This document shows, piece after piece, positions 45,505-54,768 of a stretch of DNA of 64,000 bases; within the stretch, counting starts at the first letter, position 1; each line of letters opens with the position of its first letter. Position numbers and translations under genes: made by a program. Where the stretch lies: NCBI GenBank assembly GCA_050951465.1, contig JBMNJC010000019.1, positions 1 to 64,000 on the forward strand. The letters run 5' to 3'. The notes under the pieces are model-generated. The model had not been told where the DNA came from and did not search any database. It worked only from the letters and a program-made list of their open reading frames with translations. This DNA comes from JAAZHD01 sp012510895. GTDB taxonomy: Bacteria; Bacillota; Clostridia; Caldicoprobacterales; DTU083.

Positions 45505-46236
45505 TTATACATACCTTCCTATTACAATCCTGTATCTGTTTTTACGGGTCTGGTCTCCTATTTCAAGCACCCGTATGCGTCCAAATCCTCGTAATGATAT
45601 GATGTTATCTATCGAAACCGTTTTTGCCGGTTGAAGGCAGACCTGATGCGAAACTTGAACCAATCCGGATGTAATTTTTGCCTGGGCTTGTCCCCGGGAG
45701 ATACGGAATGCAAAGGCCAACACGGCATCCAGCCTGAGTGATGCCACCGTTCCGGTAACTCGTTCATATTTTTCCGGCAAAGAAGGGAGGCCGTCAAGGG
45801 CAGTTTCAGAAACAGTAAGCCCCACTTTGCCGGCTTTTTGTAAGTTTAGAACGATGTAATTTGAGATTTGAGAAAGACAAATCAAAAAAGCGCGCCCGGG
45901 TTCTATAAGAATATCGCCCAGCACTTCCCGTTCAATGCCAAGTGCCAGCACAGCACCCAGGATGGTTCGATGAGTAAGGCTGTCCTGCCTGCGGTAGGTA
46001 AGTTCCAGGGCTGAAATGACCGATTCCCTGTCATAGGTGCCGAATTCCGGGTTTATAAAAACGGCAATCCGCCGTTCAGCATTCACAAATCCTCCGTCTG
46101 TAATCAATTCCACATCCCGGCGGCTGTTGTACCGCTGCCGTACCTGTTCCAGCTCTGCAGCAGTCAAAAATTTACTGTGTGCAATGCCGGTCTTTTGCGC
46201 TTTTTGTGCCAATCCGTCTATATAGTTAAAAAACAT
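45505..46236 (-). CDS. YlmH-family S4-domain RNA-binding protein (243 aa)
   Basis: Related to YlmH, a ribosome/RNA-associated protein of Firmicutes linked to division. N-terminal part (about 1-160) has the YlmH-specific fold with LTAAELEQVRQRY and DIRG-like region HRTILGAVLALGIERE; an S4 domain (about 168-230: SLRLDAVLAFAFRISRGQAQAKI) follows. Not adjacent to sepF or divIVA here, unlike the usual ylm cluster. Confidence 0.85.
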   Translation of the reverse strand: MFFNYIDGLAQKAQKTGIAHSKFLTAAELEQVRQRYNSRRDVELITDGGFVNAERRIAVFINPEFGTYDRESVISALELTYRRQDSLTHRTILGAVLALGIEREVLGDILIEPGRAFLICLSQISNYIVLNLQKAGKVGLTVSETALDGLPSLPEKYERVTGTVASLRLDAVLAFAFRISRGQAQAKITSGLVQVSHQVCLQPAKTVSIDNIISLRGFGRIRVLEIGDQTRKNRYRIVIGRYV

Positions 46237-46257
46237 GTTACACCCCTGGTTTTGCTT

Positions 46258-46884
46258 TCATCTCTGTTTATTCTTATAATAAAATATTGCCAGCTGGGTT
46301 CTGTCTCTGAGATTGAGTTTATCAAGGATGGTGCTTATGGTATTCCTGATAGTGCCCTCGCTTAAATACAGCCTTTCGGCAATCTCCTTGTTGTTCAGCC
46401 CTTCTGCCACAAGACCTATAATCTCTCCTTCTCTTTCTGTAATGCCGTAAGCTGCATAATCTATTTTTTCATGACTCTTTATAAGGGATGGTATTTTAGA
46501 CACAATATCATCGCCGAAAACGCTTTGCCCCATATATACGGCCTTTAATGCCGGAATTATGGAATCAAAATTTTGTTTGATAATATAACCCTTGGAGCCG
46601 ATTTTTAATGCAGTGATAATATATTCATAATCGGAAAAGGTGGTTAGAAAGAGTATTTTTGCATCTTTATCCTTTTCCAATATGATTTTTGCGGCTTCCA
46701 AACCGGTCATGGCTTCCATTCTGATGTCCATCAGAAGTATATCAGGTTTCAGCTCATGATAAAGGCGGATTGCTTCCTCGCCGCTGTGGCCGATCCCTGC
46801 AACCTTAATATCTTCGTTTTGTTCCAAAATGATTTTAAGAGAGTTGCAAACCAGTTTGTCATCATCTATTATTAGAATTCTCAT
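46258..46884 (-). CDS. NarL/FixJ-type response regulator (208 aa)
   Basis: Receiver domain with IIDDD and phosphoacceptor Asp in ILLMDIRMEA (about 54), Thr and Lys of the active site (FLTTFS and GYIIKQ); LuxR-type DNA-binding domain in the last 65 residues (TEREGEIIGLVAEGLNNKEIAE in outline). Encoded after the kinase with about a 115-bp gap. ATG 46884 with GAGG six bases before is preferred to 46896. Likely controls the divergent ABC exporter. Confidence 0.92.
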   Translation of the reverse strand: MRILIIDDDKLVCNSLKIILEQNEDIKVAGIGHSGEEAIRLYHELKPDILLMDIRMEAMTGLEAAKIILEKDKDAKILFLTTFSDYEYIITALKIGSKGYIIKQNFDSIIPALKAVYMGQSVFGDDIVSKIPSLIKSHEKIDYAAYGITEREGEIIGLVAEGLNNKEIAERLYLSEGTIRNTISTILDKLNLRDRTQLAIFYYKNKQR

Positions 46885-46999
46885 TTGCTGCCTCATTCCT
46901 CCCGGGATGTATTTGTCTTAAATTAAGTCTGTATTTCTTTTTCTTTTATACAGTACTGCCCCGCAGCACCTGGTATGTGTTAAATATATTATTTAACTA

Positions 47000-48076
47000 T
47001 TACCCTTTGGACTTCTTCCTGGGTATGGAAATAAAAATTCGAAACCCTTTATCACTGCTTATATGTATATTGCCTTCAAGAGCCGTAATCCGGTCGGTAA
47101 TATTCTGAATGCCTATTCCTTCATCTTTCCGATAACTGCCTTTTGTTCCGTTATCTTTTATAATCAGCTGATATAAAGCCGGATGCTCAATCATGGATAT
47201 GGAAGCCTCTGTTGCGTTGGAATGCTTCATTATATTTGACAGGGCTTCTTTGACCACGGCAATAAAACAGTATTTTATATTCTTATCCGGCTCATCTTCT
47301 ATATCATAGTGAAAAATAACCGGACAGAATTCGAAACCCTTTATCAGCTTATCAATTTCATTTTTCAAGTCAATAGAGTGTTCATGAAGATTATGCACGC
47401 TGGCCCGGATGCTGTCCATGGCCTCAGAAAGGGTATCCTTAATGGCTTTTAAAGGCTCTGTAATGGACTTATCTTTATTTATTGCCAAAAGGGCACCCAC
47501 CTGTAAGATAGACCGGGTAAGCAGATGGCCTACATTATCGTGAATTTCCCTGGCAATTCTGTTGCGCTCGGTAATGGTTGCCAGGTGAACCTCATAATCC
47601 TGCCTGTCTATCAGTTCTTTATTCTGTTTTTCCAGTTTTAGGGAAATTTCCGCAGCGTTATCCCGCAGCTCATGATAAGCCTTTTCCATGCCTTCAAGGT
47701 CAGCAGTTCTTTTCTTCAATAGAACTGCTATAAGGATAAAAGCTGCGGTAAAGAGTACAGTGAAAAGAGGCAGCACCTTATAATGAACAGCCAGCGGGAA
47801 AAAAGAAAAAGCCCAGTAGTATCCCTTGGTTTTCATAAATGAACTGTCGTAGGAAAAAAGGGCAGTCAAGGGAACCAGTTCAATGTAAAAAAGACACAGC
47901 AGAAGGTAGAAAAAATAAACGGGCAGCGTGATTTTATCATTTTCAAAATAGCTTAATGCAGCACTTAGGATAAGCGCCACCAAAACGGGCACCACCATAT
48001 ACATTGAATCTGCTTCCAAGGCATACAGTATCAGAGAAAGAATCAGAATGACAGCCTTGTCCATCAATTTTCCCAT
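47000..48076 (-). CDS. DesK-like sensor histidine kinase (358 aa)
   Basis: HisKA_3 family. About five N-terminal hydrophobic helices form the sensor, then a coiled coil, IAREIHDNVGHLL (phospho-His), N-box KEALSNIMKHSNA and G-box GIGIQNI of the ATPase domain. ATG 48076 lies nine bases after AAGGGA; TTG 48094 is the alternative. Transcribed divergently from the ABC operon, as in bacitracin- or cell-envelope-stress type modules. Confidence 0.9.
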   Translation of the reverse strand: MGKLMDKAVILILSLILYALEADSMYMVVPVLVALILSAALSYFENDKITLPVYFFYLLLCLFYIELVPLTALFSYDSSFMKTKGYYWAFSFFPLAVHYKVLPLFTVLFTAAFILIAVLLKKRTADLEGMEKAYHELRDNAAEISLKLEKQNKELIDRQDYEVHLATITERNRIAREIHDNVGHLLTRSILQVGALLAINKDKSITEPLKAIKDTLSEAMDSIRASVHNLHEHSIDLKNEIDKLIKGFEFCPVIFHYDIEDEPDKNIKYCFIAVVKEALSNIMKHSNATEASISMIEHPALYQLIIKDNGTKGSYRKDEGIGIQNITDRITALEGNIHISSDKGFRIFISIPRKKSKG

Positions 48077-48124
48077 AAAATGAATTCCCTTCAAAAGATA
48101 ATCGTATCAAATGCCCCTGTATAG

Positions 48125-48153
48125 GTATCATATCCGGAATTTTTTAATGATAC
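48125..48153. promoter_or_regulatory. Inverted repeat between kinase and ABC genes, possible regulator site
   Basis: GTATCAT (48125-48131) and ATGATAC (48147-48153), spaced by 15 bases, lie in the divergent spacer, where a NarL-type regulator would bind. The site is inferred only from symmetry and position. Confidence 0.4.
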
Positions 48154-48311
48154 AAGTATTAATCATGAAGATAATTACTGCAGAATATTACATTTGTCAC
48201 ATCTGCTTTGGAAGCTCTTCACTAACGAATGAACTGAAAATTGATTATGATAAAAGCAGGCAGTAAGACTCAGCATGAATTTGTGTTCCATTAAATGCAA
48301 GGAGGAAGCTT

Positions 48312-49262
48312 ATGGTAATAAAAGTTGAGAATCTGGTAAAGAGATATGATGGATTAATTGCCCTTGACCACTTCAGCCTGGAGGTCAGGGAAGGGGAGAT
48401 TTTCGGTCTTTTAGGGCCAAACGGTTCAGGAAAGACAACAGCTATAAACTGTATTTTATCCCTTTTAAAATACGATAAGGGCACCATAGAGGTATATGGC
48501 AGACCCATGACTCCTGATGCCTACGATATAAAAAGAAATATTGGAATTATAATGCAAAACGTTGCCGTATTTGATGAGCTGACAGTATATGAAAATATAG
48601 ATTATTTTTGCGGCCTCTATATTCCCGACAGAAAAAAACGCAAAGAACTTGTTGAGGAAGCCATAGATTTTGTTGAACTAAATAAATTTAGAAATTTTCT
48701 TCCCAAAAAACTCAGCGGCGGTCTGCTGCGCCGTTTAAATATTGCCTGCGGCATTGCCCATAAGCCCAGCCTGATTATTCTGGATGAACCGACGGTAGCG
48801 GTGGATCCTCAAAGCCGGAAAAAAATTCTGGAAGGAATAAAGGAGCTTAATAAAAACGGGGCTACCGTGGTATATACATCTCATTACATGGAAGAGGTAG
48901 AGGAAATCTGTACCCGCATAGCCATCATGGATAAGGGAAAAGTGATTGCCCTGGGAACAAAGGATGAGCTTAAGGGTATGATTCATTCCGGTGAAAAGGT
49001 CACCATTGAAATATTTGACTACAGCAGCAACATTCTGGAGGAAGTCAGGAGCATACCCCATATCATTACTGCTGAGTATACAGATAATCTCCTGGTTGCC
49101 AGGTTCAGCAAAGGAAAAAATAACCTTGGAGTCTTACTTGATTATTTGCGTTCCCGTCAGATAGAAACAGGCAGGATTTACTCTGAGCCGCCCACTTTAA
49201 ATGATGTTTTCCTGGAGATTACCGGCAAGGAACTCAGGGATTATGCCAAGGGGGTACAGTGA
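48312..49262 (+). CDS. ABC transporter ATP-binding protein (316 aa)
   Basis: ATPase of a NatA/ABC-2 exporter. Walker A GPNGSGKTTA, signature KLSGGLLRRL, Walker B LIILDEPTVAVDP, H-loop TSHYMEE. A C-terminal extension of about 80 residues is typical of DRA family members. ATG follows AAGGAGG. It is followed one base later by the first permease, and divergent to the two-component genes. Confidence 0.93.
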   Translation: MVIKVENLVKRYDGLIALDHFSLEVREGEIFGLLGPNGSGKTTAINCILSLLKYDKGTIEVYGRPMTPDAYDIKRNIGIIMQNVAVFDELTVYENIDYFCGLYIPDRKKRKELVEEAIDFVELNKFRNFLPKKLSGGLLRRLNIACGIAHKPSLIILDEPTVAVDPQSRKKILEGIKELNKNGATVVYTSHYMEEVEEICTRIAIMDKGKVIALGTKDELKGMIHSGEKVTIEIFDYSSNILEEVRSIPHIITAEYTDNLLVARFSKGKNNLGVLLDYLRSRQIETGRIYSEPPTLNDVFLEITGKELRDYAKGVQ

Positions 49263-49263
49263 T

Positions 49264-50388
49264 ATGCTTCATATTTATAAGTACAGACTTAAATGCATAA
49301 TAAGGGATAAGCAAATGGTATTCTGGTCGCTGTTGTTCCCGATTATTCTGGCTGTCCTGTTCAATTTGGCTTTTTCCAATCTTTCCAAATCGGAAAACTT
49401 TAAGGAAATCAGAATAGCTGTTGCTGAAAATGATGAATTAAGGGGAAACCCCCAGTTTACAGAAGCACTCAATTCAGTTCCGGACCTTTTTGATGTAATC
49501 TACACTTCTAAGGCAGATGCAGAAAAGCTTCTGGAGGAAGACGATATAAGAGGGTATATTTATTTCGACCAGGGGCCTAAGCTGGTTGTAAAAAGATCCG
49601 GTATAAATCAATCCATTTTGAAAGCATTCCTCGATGACTATGTACAGACCGGCTCCACCATAGAAAGGATTATGGAGAAAAACCCGGCTGCCCTCCAGGG
49701 AGGGCTTATTGACAGTGTATCGGAAAGAAACAGCTATTTGAGGGAGATTTCACATGGAAAGGCTGAGCCCGATACAGTGGTAAATTATTTCTATGCTCTG
49801 ATTGCAATGGCCTGCCTGTATGGAAGCTTCAGCGGCCTTAAGGAGGTAACTGCCCTTCAGGGGAATCTTTCCTTCCAGGGAGCCAGGGTGAATGTGACTC
49901 CCGTAAACAAGGCAAGGATGATAGCTGCATCCATAGGAGCGGCTGTGACTTATCAGCTTTTTGTCATAACGTCACATATTTTATTCCTGGTATTTGTAAT
50001 TAAAGTGGACTTCGGAAATCAGATGTTTTATATAGCCCTGGCCTGTCTGGTATCATCAGTTACGGGTGTAACCTACGGCACCTTTATCAGTTCTGTCAAT
50101 AGAAAAAGCGAGGGGGTAAAGATAGGCATTCTGATCGGCACTTCCATGATAATGTCCTTTCTCTCAGGCATGATGTTTGACAAGATGAAGTATATTATTA
50201 ACTCAAAGCTGCCAATATTAGGGTATTTGAATCCTGCCAACCTGATAACTGATGCTTTTTATTCCCTGTATTATTATGATACCCACACCAGGTTTTTCAC
50301 CAATATAGGTCTGCTCTGCGGATATATAGCTTTTTTCGGAGCGGTAACCTATCTGTCATTAAGGAGGCAAAAGTATGCAAGTATATAA
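49264..50388 (+). CDS. ABC-2 type permease (374 aa)
   Basis: N-terminal helix (VFWSLLFPIILAVLF), a large extracytoplasmic loop (about 40-170), then five helices in the C-terminal half, the ABC-2 layout. Starts ATG 49264, one base after the ATPase stop. The end overlaps the next permease by 14 bp, so the three genes form an operon with a heterodimeric permease. Confidence 0.9.
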   Translation: MLHIYKYRLKCIIRDKQMVFWSLLFPIILAVLFNLAFSNLSKSENFKEIRIAVAENDELRGNPQFTEALNSVPDLFDVIYTSKADAEKLLEEDDIRGYIYFDQGPKLVVKRSGINQSILKAFLDDYVQTGSTIERIMEKNPAALQGGLIDSVSERNSYLREISHGKAEPDTVVNYFYALIAMACLYGSFSGLKEVTALQGNLSFQGARVNVTPVNKARMIAASIGAAVTYQLFVITSHILFLVFVIKVDFGNQMFYIALACLVSSVTGVTYGTFISSVNRKSEGVKIGILIGTSMIMSFLSGMMFDKMKYIINSKLPILGYLNPANLITDAFYSLYYYDTHTRFFTNIGLLCGYIAFFGAVTYLSLRRQKYASI

Positions 50389-51541
50389 AGCATTTTTCCG
50401 GATAATACAAAAGAATCTGCTCCAGATAATAATTTATGTTTTCGTTTTTCTGGCTGTATCCATAAGCTTGACAATAGCAGGTGTTAATCCGGTACAAACC
50501 GAGTTTACCCAGACAAAAATCAGTATGGCTTTCTTCGATTACGATAACTCTTCCCTTTCCCTGGGCCTAAAGAATCATCTTGCCAAAACAGGCAGGATGG
50601 CAGATCTTGCTGATGAAGCTGAAAGCATTCAGGATGCTCTCTTCTTCCGGGAAATTGAATATGCGCTCAGGGTGCCCCAAGGCTTTGCAGAGGCCTTGAT
50701 GAGCGGAGAGGAAGCATATATTGAAAAGATAAGCGTACCGGCCTCTGTCAGTGAGGTGTACCTGGATAACGCAGTAAATAAATACCTGAATACTGCCAGA
50801 ATATATATCAGCAATACAGAAGGCCTGTCCCAGGAAGAGCTGGCAGACTATATTGCAGCGGATATGGAAAAGAGCGCAAAGGTAGAGGTGAACCGGGAGA
50901 TAGAGGAGCTTACACTAAGCCAGAAGGCAGGCAATCATTACAACTATATGGCCTATTCACTCTTTGCGGTACTGATTCTGGGCGTAAGCTCTGTAATGCT
51001 GGTATTTCAGAGTCAGGACCTAAAAAACAGGAATCTTTGTTCACCCATTACTCTGCGAAACATGAATTTTCAGCTGATATTAGGCAACATAAGCTATGCG
51101 GTTCTTGCCTGGATGGTAATGAACCTGCCCAGTATCTTTATGTTTGGCAGCTTTATGTTCACCGCTAAAGGGCTGCTTCTGATGGCAAACTCACTTATAT
51201 TTACCATGGCAGCTCTGAGCATCAGCTTTCTTATAAGCATTTTGGTAACCAGCCCCGGAGCAGTGTCTGCTGCGGCAAATGTGGTATCCCTGGGAAGCTC
51301 ATTCATAAGCGGAGTATTTGTGCCCCAGGAACTCTTAAGCGATACCGTGCTTAGAATTTCCTCCTTTACCCCTGCTTACTGGTATGTAAAATCCAATAAT
51401 GATATAGCTGGGATGGGTGAGGTAACCGCCATGAGCAGAGCGCCTATATTTAATAATATGCTGATTATACTGGGCTTTGCCGCAGCTTCCTTTACTATAG
51501 CCCTTGTTATCACCAAGCAGAGGAGAATAAAGAAGCAGTAA
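50375..51541 (+). CDS. ABC-2 type permease (388 aa)
   Basis: Second permease with the same layout: N-terminal helix (QIIIYVFVFLAVSISLTIAG), extracytoplasmic domain about 45-185, five C-terminal helices. Overlaps the first permease by 14 bp; the ATG is within its 3' end, following GGAGGC. The conserved segment SFISGVFVPQELLSDTVLRI is typical of ABC-2 permeases. Substrate unknown; context suggests export in response to envelope signals. Confidence 0.9.
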   Translation: MQVYKAFFRIIQKNLLQIIIYVFVFLAVSISLTIAGVNPVQTEFTQTKISMAFFDYDNSSLSLGLKNHLAKTGRMADLADEAESIQDALFFREIEYALRVPQGFAEALMSGEEAYIEKISVPASVSEVYLDNAVNKYLNTARIYISNTEGLSQEELADYIAADMEKSAKVEVNREIEELTLSQKAGNHYNYMAYSLFAVLILGVSSVMLVFQSQDLKNRNLCSPITLRNMNFQLILGNISYAVLAWMVMNLPSIFMFGSFMFTAKGLLLMANSLIFTMAALSISFLISILVTSPGAVSAAANVVSLGSSFISGVFVPQELLSDTVLRISSFTPAYWYVKSNNDIAGMGEVTAMSRAPIFNNMLIILGFAAASFTIALVITKQRRIKKQ

Positions 51542-51562
51542 ACAGCCTTATGCAGCGCCCTG

Positions 51563-52267
51563 TTACTTTCCATATTCCTGTATTCTGCCTAATAAATACT
51601 TTATATCATGCTCAATATCTTCTGGAATTTCCAGATCAGGCAGCCCCAGAGCCCTTGAGGCATTCAAGCCCATAATGAAATTTCCAAGATAATTGACATG
51701 AATCCAGTCCCGCATAATCTTCTTATACTCTTCTTTGTTATTCTTGTAGAAGGGTTCCAGAATTTTGTATTGATCTATGAGGGGCAGGCCCAGCTCTTTG
51801 GACAGATCCCTGTTTGCCTGAACGAATTGGCTGAACAATGCCTCGAATCCTTCCGGTCCTTCATCATACACCGGGCAATAATAGGTTTGAAGCACCGGAA
51901 GTCCATCATTTTCCCTAATTATTAAACAAATTCGCCTTAAGTTCTCAATGTATTGGGCAAGGGTCATGCCTTTCATGGAGTCGTTTCCTCCTATGGTTAT
52001 TATCACCATAGAAGGCTGGAAGGACAAAACATCCCTGTTAATGCGGTCCAGCAGCTGCCTGGTGGTTTCTCCGCTGATACCCTGGTTTATAACAACAACA
52101 TTGCGGCCTATTGCTGCCCGGGCATTTATGTAAAGCCAATCCACCCAATTATGCCTGCCCTTGCTCCACCATGAAAGTTCGGTGTTGCTGGAACCAAATG
52201 CTATTATGCGGAAGGATTTTTCCTGTTCATTTCTCCACTTGTCGAAAATTCTGCTTAAATCCTGCAA
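51563..52267 (-). CDS. SGNH/GDSL-family hydrolase (234 aa)
   Basis: Cytosolic esterase or acetylhydrolase. Block I AFGSSNTELSWW (Ser nucleophile; GDS-like), block II NQGISGETT (Gly), block III IGGNDS (Asn) and block V DWIHVNYLGN (Asp-x-x-His) are all present. No signal peptide. Convergent with the ABC operon. Deacetylation of a small glycan is a typical role for this family. Confidence 0.85.
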   Translation of the reverse strand: MQDLSRIFDKWRNEQEKSFRIIAFGSSNTELSWWSKGRHNWVDWLYINARAAIGRNVVVINQGISGETTRQLLDRINRDVLSFQPSMVIITIGGNDSMKGMTLAQYIENLRRICLIIRENDGLPVLQTYYCPVYDEGPEGFEALFSQFVQANRDLSKELGLPLIDQYKILEPFYKNNKEEYKKIMRDWIHVNYLGNFIMGLNASRALGLPDLEIPEDIEHDIKYLLGRIQEYGK

Positions 52268-52374
52268 ATCTTTTCACTCCCAACCAAAAGTTTTGATTCC
52301 TGATATACGCATTTGACTCTTTAAATTCCATATTACTACACATACAAAGACTAATAAATAAATAAATTTCATTT

Positions 52375-52404
52375 TTGGAATAGAAATCTTTTCTCAGATA
52401 TAAT
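52375..52404 (+). promoter_or_regulatory. Possible promoter for the amidohydrolase-DUF1284 pair
   Basis: TTGGAA (52375-52380), 18-base spacer, TATAAT (52399-52404), about 75 bp before the ATG at 52480. Confidence 0.45.
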
Positions 52405-52479
52405 AGTATAAACTTGTATACCATCAATAAAAAGGTGTGGAATAAATAATAGACAAATAAATTGAAAGGAAAGAGTAAA

Positions 52480-53355
52480 ATGAAAATTGATATTCATGCC
52501 CATGTTTTTCCCAAAAGAGGTTATGTCCGGGATGTTTTTCTTTCCGTGGAAGAGCAGCTTCAGGCAAATGAAGAACAGGGTGTAGATATGGCTGTAATAC
52601 TGCCCCTGATACATTATGAGATCGTGCAGACACCGCAGATTATTGAGGACATTGCGGAGCTGTGCAGGCAGTATCCGGATAAATTTGTATTTTTTATGAA
52701 CCTGGATCCCCGGATGTTTTACAGAAATCCCGAGGCGGATTTCTCGCCTCTCATCGAGTATTACCTTGAAATGGGCGCTAAAGGCGTAGGCGAGATGTGT
52801 GCCAATCTTCCCTTTGATCATCCCCTCATGGAAAATATGTTTTCATGCATAGACAAGTATGAACTTCCTCTCATCTTTCACATTGCTCCCCACCAGTATG
52901 GTTACTATGGAATCCTGGATGATGAAAATCTTACAGGCCTTGAAGGCGCACTTCAGAAGTTTCCCAATATCAAGTTTTTGGGCCATTCTGCAGATTTTTG
53001 GAGCGAGATTTCCGGAGACCAAATGCACGGCGGCTATCCTGACGGACCGGTTGCCCCCGGCGGCAGGGTGGTGGAGCTAATGCGGAAATACGATAATATG
53101 ATGGGGGATTTATCTGCCGGCAGCGGCTTGAATGCAATTATGCGGGACCGGGAATTCGGCATCTGGTTTTTAAATGAATTTCAGGACAAATTGTATTTCG
53201 GTCATGATTTTTGCAGCGTCAGGAATACAAAAGGCATGGTAAAAGGTATGACGCTCAGCAGGTATATGGACGGCCTGCTGGAAGAAGGCGCAATTTCCCG
53301 GGAAGTATACGAAAAAATATGCAGCGGCAATGCACGTAAATTATTAAAGCTATAG
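52480..53355 (+). CDS. Amidohydrolase-family hydrolase (291 aa)
   Basis: Amidohydrolase-2 type TIM barrel. IDIHAHVFPKRG (HxH), PLIFHIAPH, FLGHSADFW and YFGHDFCSV (catalytic Asp) mark the metal centre. Distinct from the 39960 homologue. ATG 52480 follows AAAGGAAAGAG. It is 12 bp before the DUF1284 protein gene and presumably co-transcribed with it. Substrate unknown. Confidence 0.84.
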   Translation: MKIDIHAHVFPKRGYVRDVFLSVEEQLQANEEQGVDMAVILPLIHYEIVQTPQIIEDIAELCRQYPDKFVFFMNLDPRMFYRNPEADFSPLIEYYLEMGAKGVGEMCANLPFDHPLMENMFSCIDKYELPLIFHIAPHQYGYYGILDDENLTGLEGALQKFPNIKFLGHSADFWSEISGDQMHGGYPDGPVAPGGRVVELMRKYDNMMGDLSAGSGLNAIMRDREFGIWFLNEFQDKLYFGHDFCSVRNTKGMVKGMTLSRYMDGLLEEGAISREVYEKICSGNARKLLKL

Positions 53356-53367
53356 GGGGCCGAAACC

Positions 53368-54378
53368 TTGGAAATGCGGGATCAGGCAAAGGTAAAAGAA
53401 CTTTCGGACAGAGATCTTAATACAATCGTCATGCTGCCTCAGCATCTGCTGTGCCTTAAATGCCTGCAGGGCGGGGGTAAGGCAGAGTTTATGAACCGGT
53501 ACTGCTTAAGTGAAAAGTTAAAAATAATACAGGAGAACAATGATGTTCATGTAACCCTTCAGGCTGCGTTTGATGAGGCCGGCTCAAAGACGCCCCTCTA
53601 CTTTATGCAGACTAAGGAGGAACGAAAGCGGGATTTGGATGTTCTGCAAAAACTAGGTCTTGTGCCGGGCGATACCCGGACTGCCAGGGATTTGCTAAGC
53701 AGGGTGGAGGAGAGAATTCCCACACTTGAAGGGATCTGTACCTATGATTCGGTATATGAAGACGTTTGGACCCAGTGTCCTCTGGCCTGTAAAGGATTCT
53801 ATGAAAAGAGCGGCCCAATCACTGCTCTAAGGCCCCCGGAAGAGATGAAGAAGGACAAGGTTTCTTCCTGCCGGGAAATAGATAAGGCCGACCGGCTGGT
53901 ACTTCGGCCCCATCACTTGCTCTGCACCATCTGCTTTATTGGTTCAGACAGAAACGATATTCCCCTTGAAGAGGATAATCTCTATGAGGTGTGGGTAAAA
54001 ATCCGGGAAAACCCCGATATCCCGATTCTGATTACTGAAGGTCCGGGAGACTGCATGGTCTGTCCGCCCTGTCATGCTTTCAAGCCAGAGCGGGGCATAT
54101 GCGTTGCTTCCTGCCACCTCCGTGACAGGAAGAAGGATCTGGATACAATGTTACGGCTGGGTTTAAGCCCGGGAGATGAACTGCCTGCCCGTGAGCTGGT
54201 TGCAAGAATTTATCGCAGCATACCCACGACCAAAGGTATCTGCGGCTATGATACGGATACTGCCCCTGAGTGGACCACCTGTCAGAGCGTGCCCGGTAAA
54301 ACCTATGAAAAAGGCCTTAAGCGGGGAGTTTTTTCAGGAGCTTTGCATGAAGAAATGATAAATCTTTCACGGAGATAG
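53368..54378 (+). CDS. Tandem DUF1284-like Cys-rich protein (336 aa)
   Basis: Two repeats of the DUF1284 fold in one chain: the half beginning LPQHLLCLKCLQG (about 25) and the half beginning LRPHHLLCTICFIG (about 180). Both end in a GICxYD motif, and both carry EKG/EKS tails. DUF1284 proteins are predicted iron-sulfur proteins; the second half has the extra CMVCPPC cluster, the first half lacks it. The family is normally a single domain of about 140 aa. Start TTG 53368 has GGGGG eight bases before; ATG 53374 is the alternative. Confidence 0.82.
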   Translation: MEMRDQAKVKELSDRDLNTIVMLPQHLLCLKCLQGGGKAEFMNRYCLSEKLKIIQENNDVHVTLQAAFDEAGSKTPLYFMQTKEERKRDLDVLQKLGLVPGDTRTARDLLSRVEERIPTLEGICTYDSVYEDVWTQCPLACKGFYEKSGPITALRPPEEMKKDKVSSCREIDKADRLVLRPHHLLCTICFIGSDRNDIPLEEDNLYEVWVKIRENPDIPILITEGPGDCMVCPPCHAFKPERGICVASCHLRDRKKDLDTMLRLGLSPGDELPARELVARIYRSIPTTKGICGYDTDTAPEWTTCQSVPGKTYEKGLKRGVFSGALHEEMINLSRR

Positions 54379-54448
54379 GGTATTATAATTCCGGCTGCTT
54401 TTCAAAAGGAGAGGTTGTAAACCCGTAGAGGGGTCCTTCCATGAAAAG

Positions 54449-54676
54449 CTACTGAATGCTATTGTTCTTTTTGTTGGAAAGTCGTTCCAGGAGATTGGAT
54501 ATTTTCTTTCTCTGCCGGGCCTCCCCTTCTGGGTCCAGCTTAAAGTCAACAGTCAGAAAACTGCCCTCTTTGGCTCCTTCCGGAAGCAGGGCCAGGGGAA
54601 TGTTGACAGGTATTTCTTCGTCTCCCAATAAGACTACGGCAATATTGTTTTCTATACGGTCTATTACGGCTTTCAT
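54449..54676 (-). CDS. DUF3006 family protein (75 aa)
   Basis: Small beta-rich protein starting MKAVIDRIENNIAVVLLGDEE and ending in a charged tail with RKKISNLLERLSNKK. DUF3006 genes commonly lie next to ComEC-like hydrolases, as here: the neighbour ends about 90 bp upstream. Binding site AGGTGAG is five bases before the ATG. Function unknown. Confidence 0.85.
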   Translation of the reverse strand: MKAVIDRIENNIAVVLLGDEEIPVNIPLALLPEGAKEGSFLTVDFKLDPEGEARQRKKISNLLERLSNKKNNSIQ

Positions 54677-54768
54677 CTGCGCTCACCTAAATATTATTAT
54701 TAACCATTATTTTTTCCTGTTATATAGCCGGTTTACCTTAAGGCATGTAAATTTAAGGGCTGAGATCT

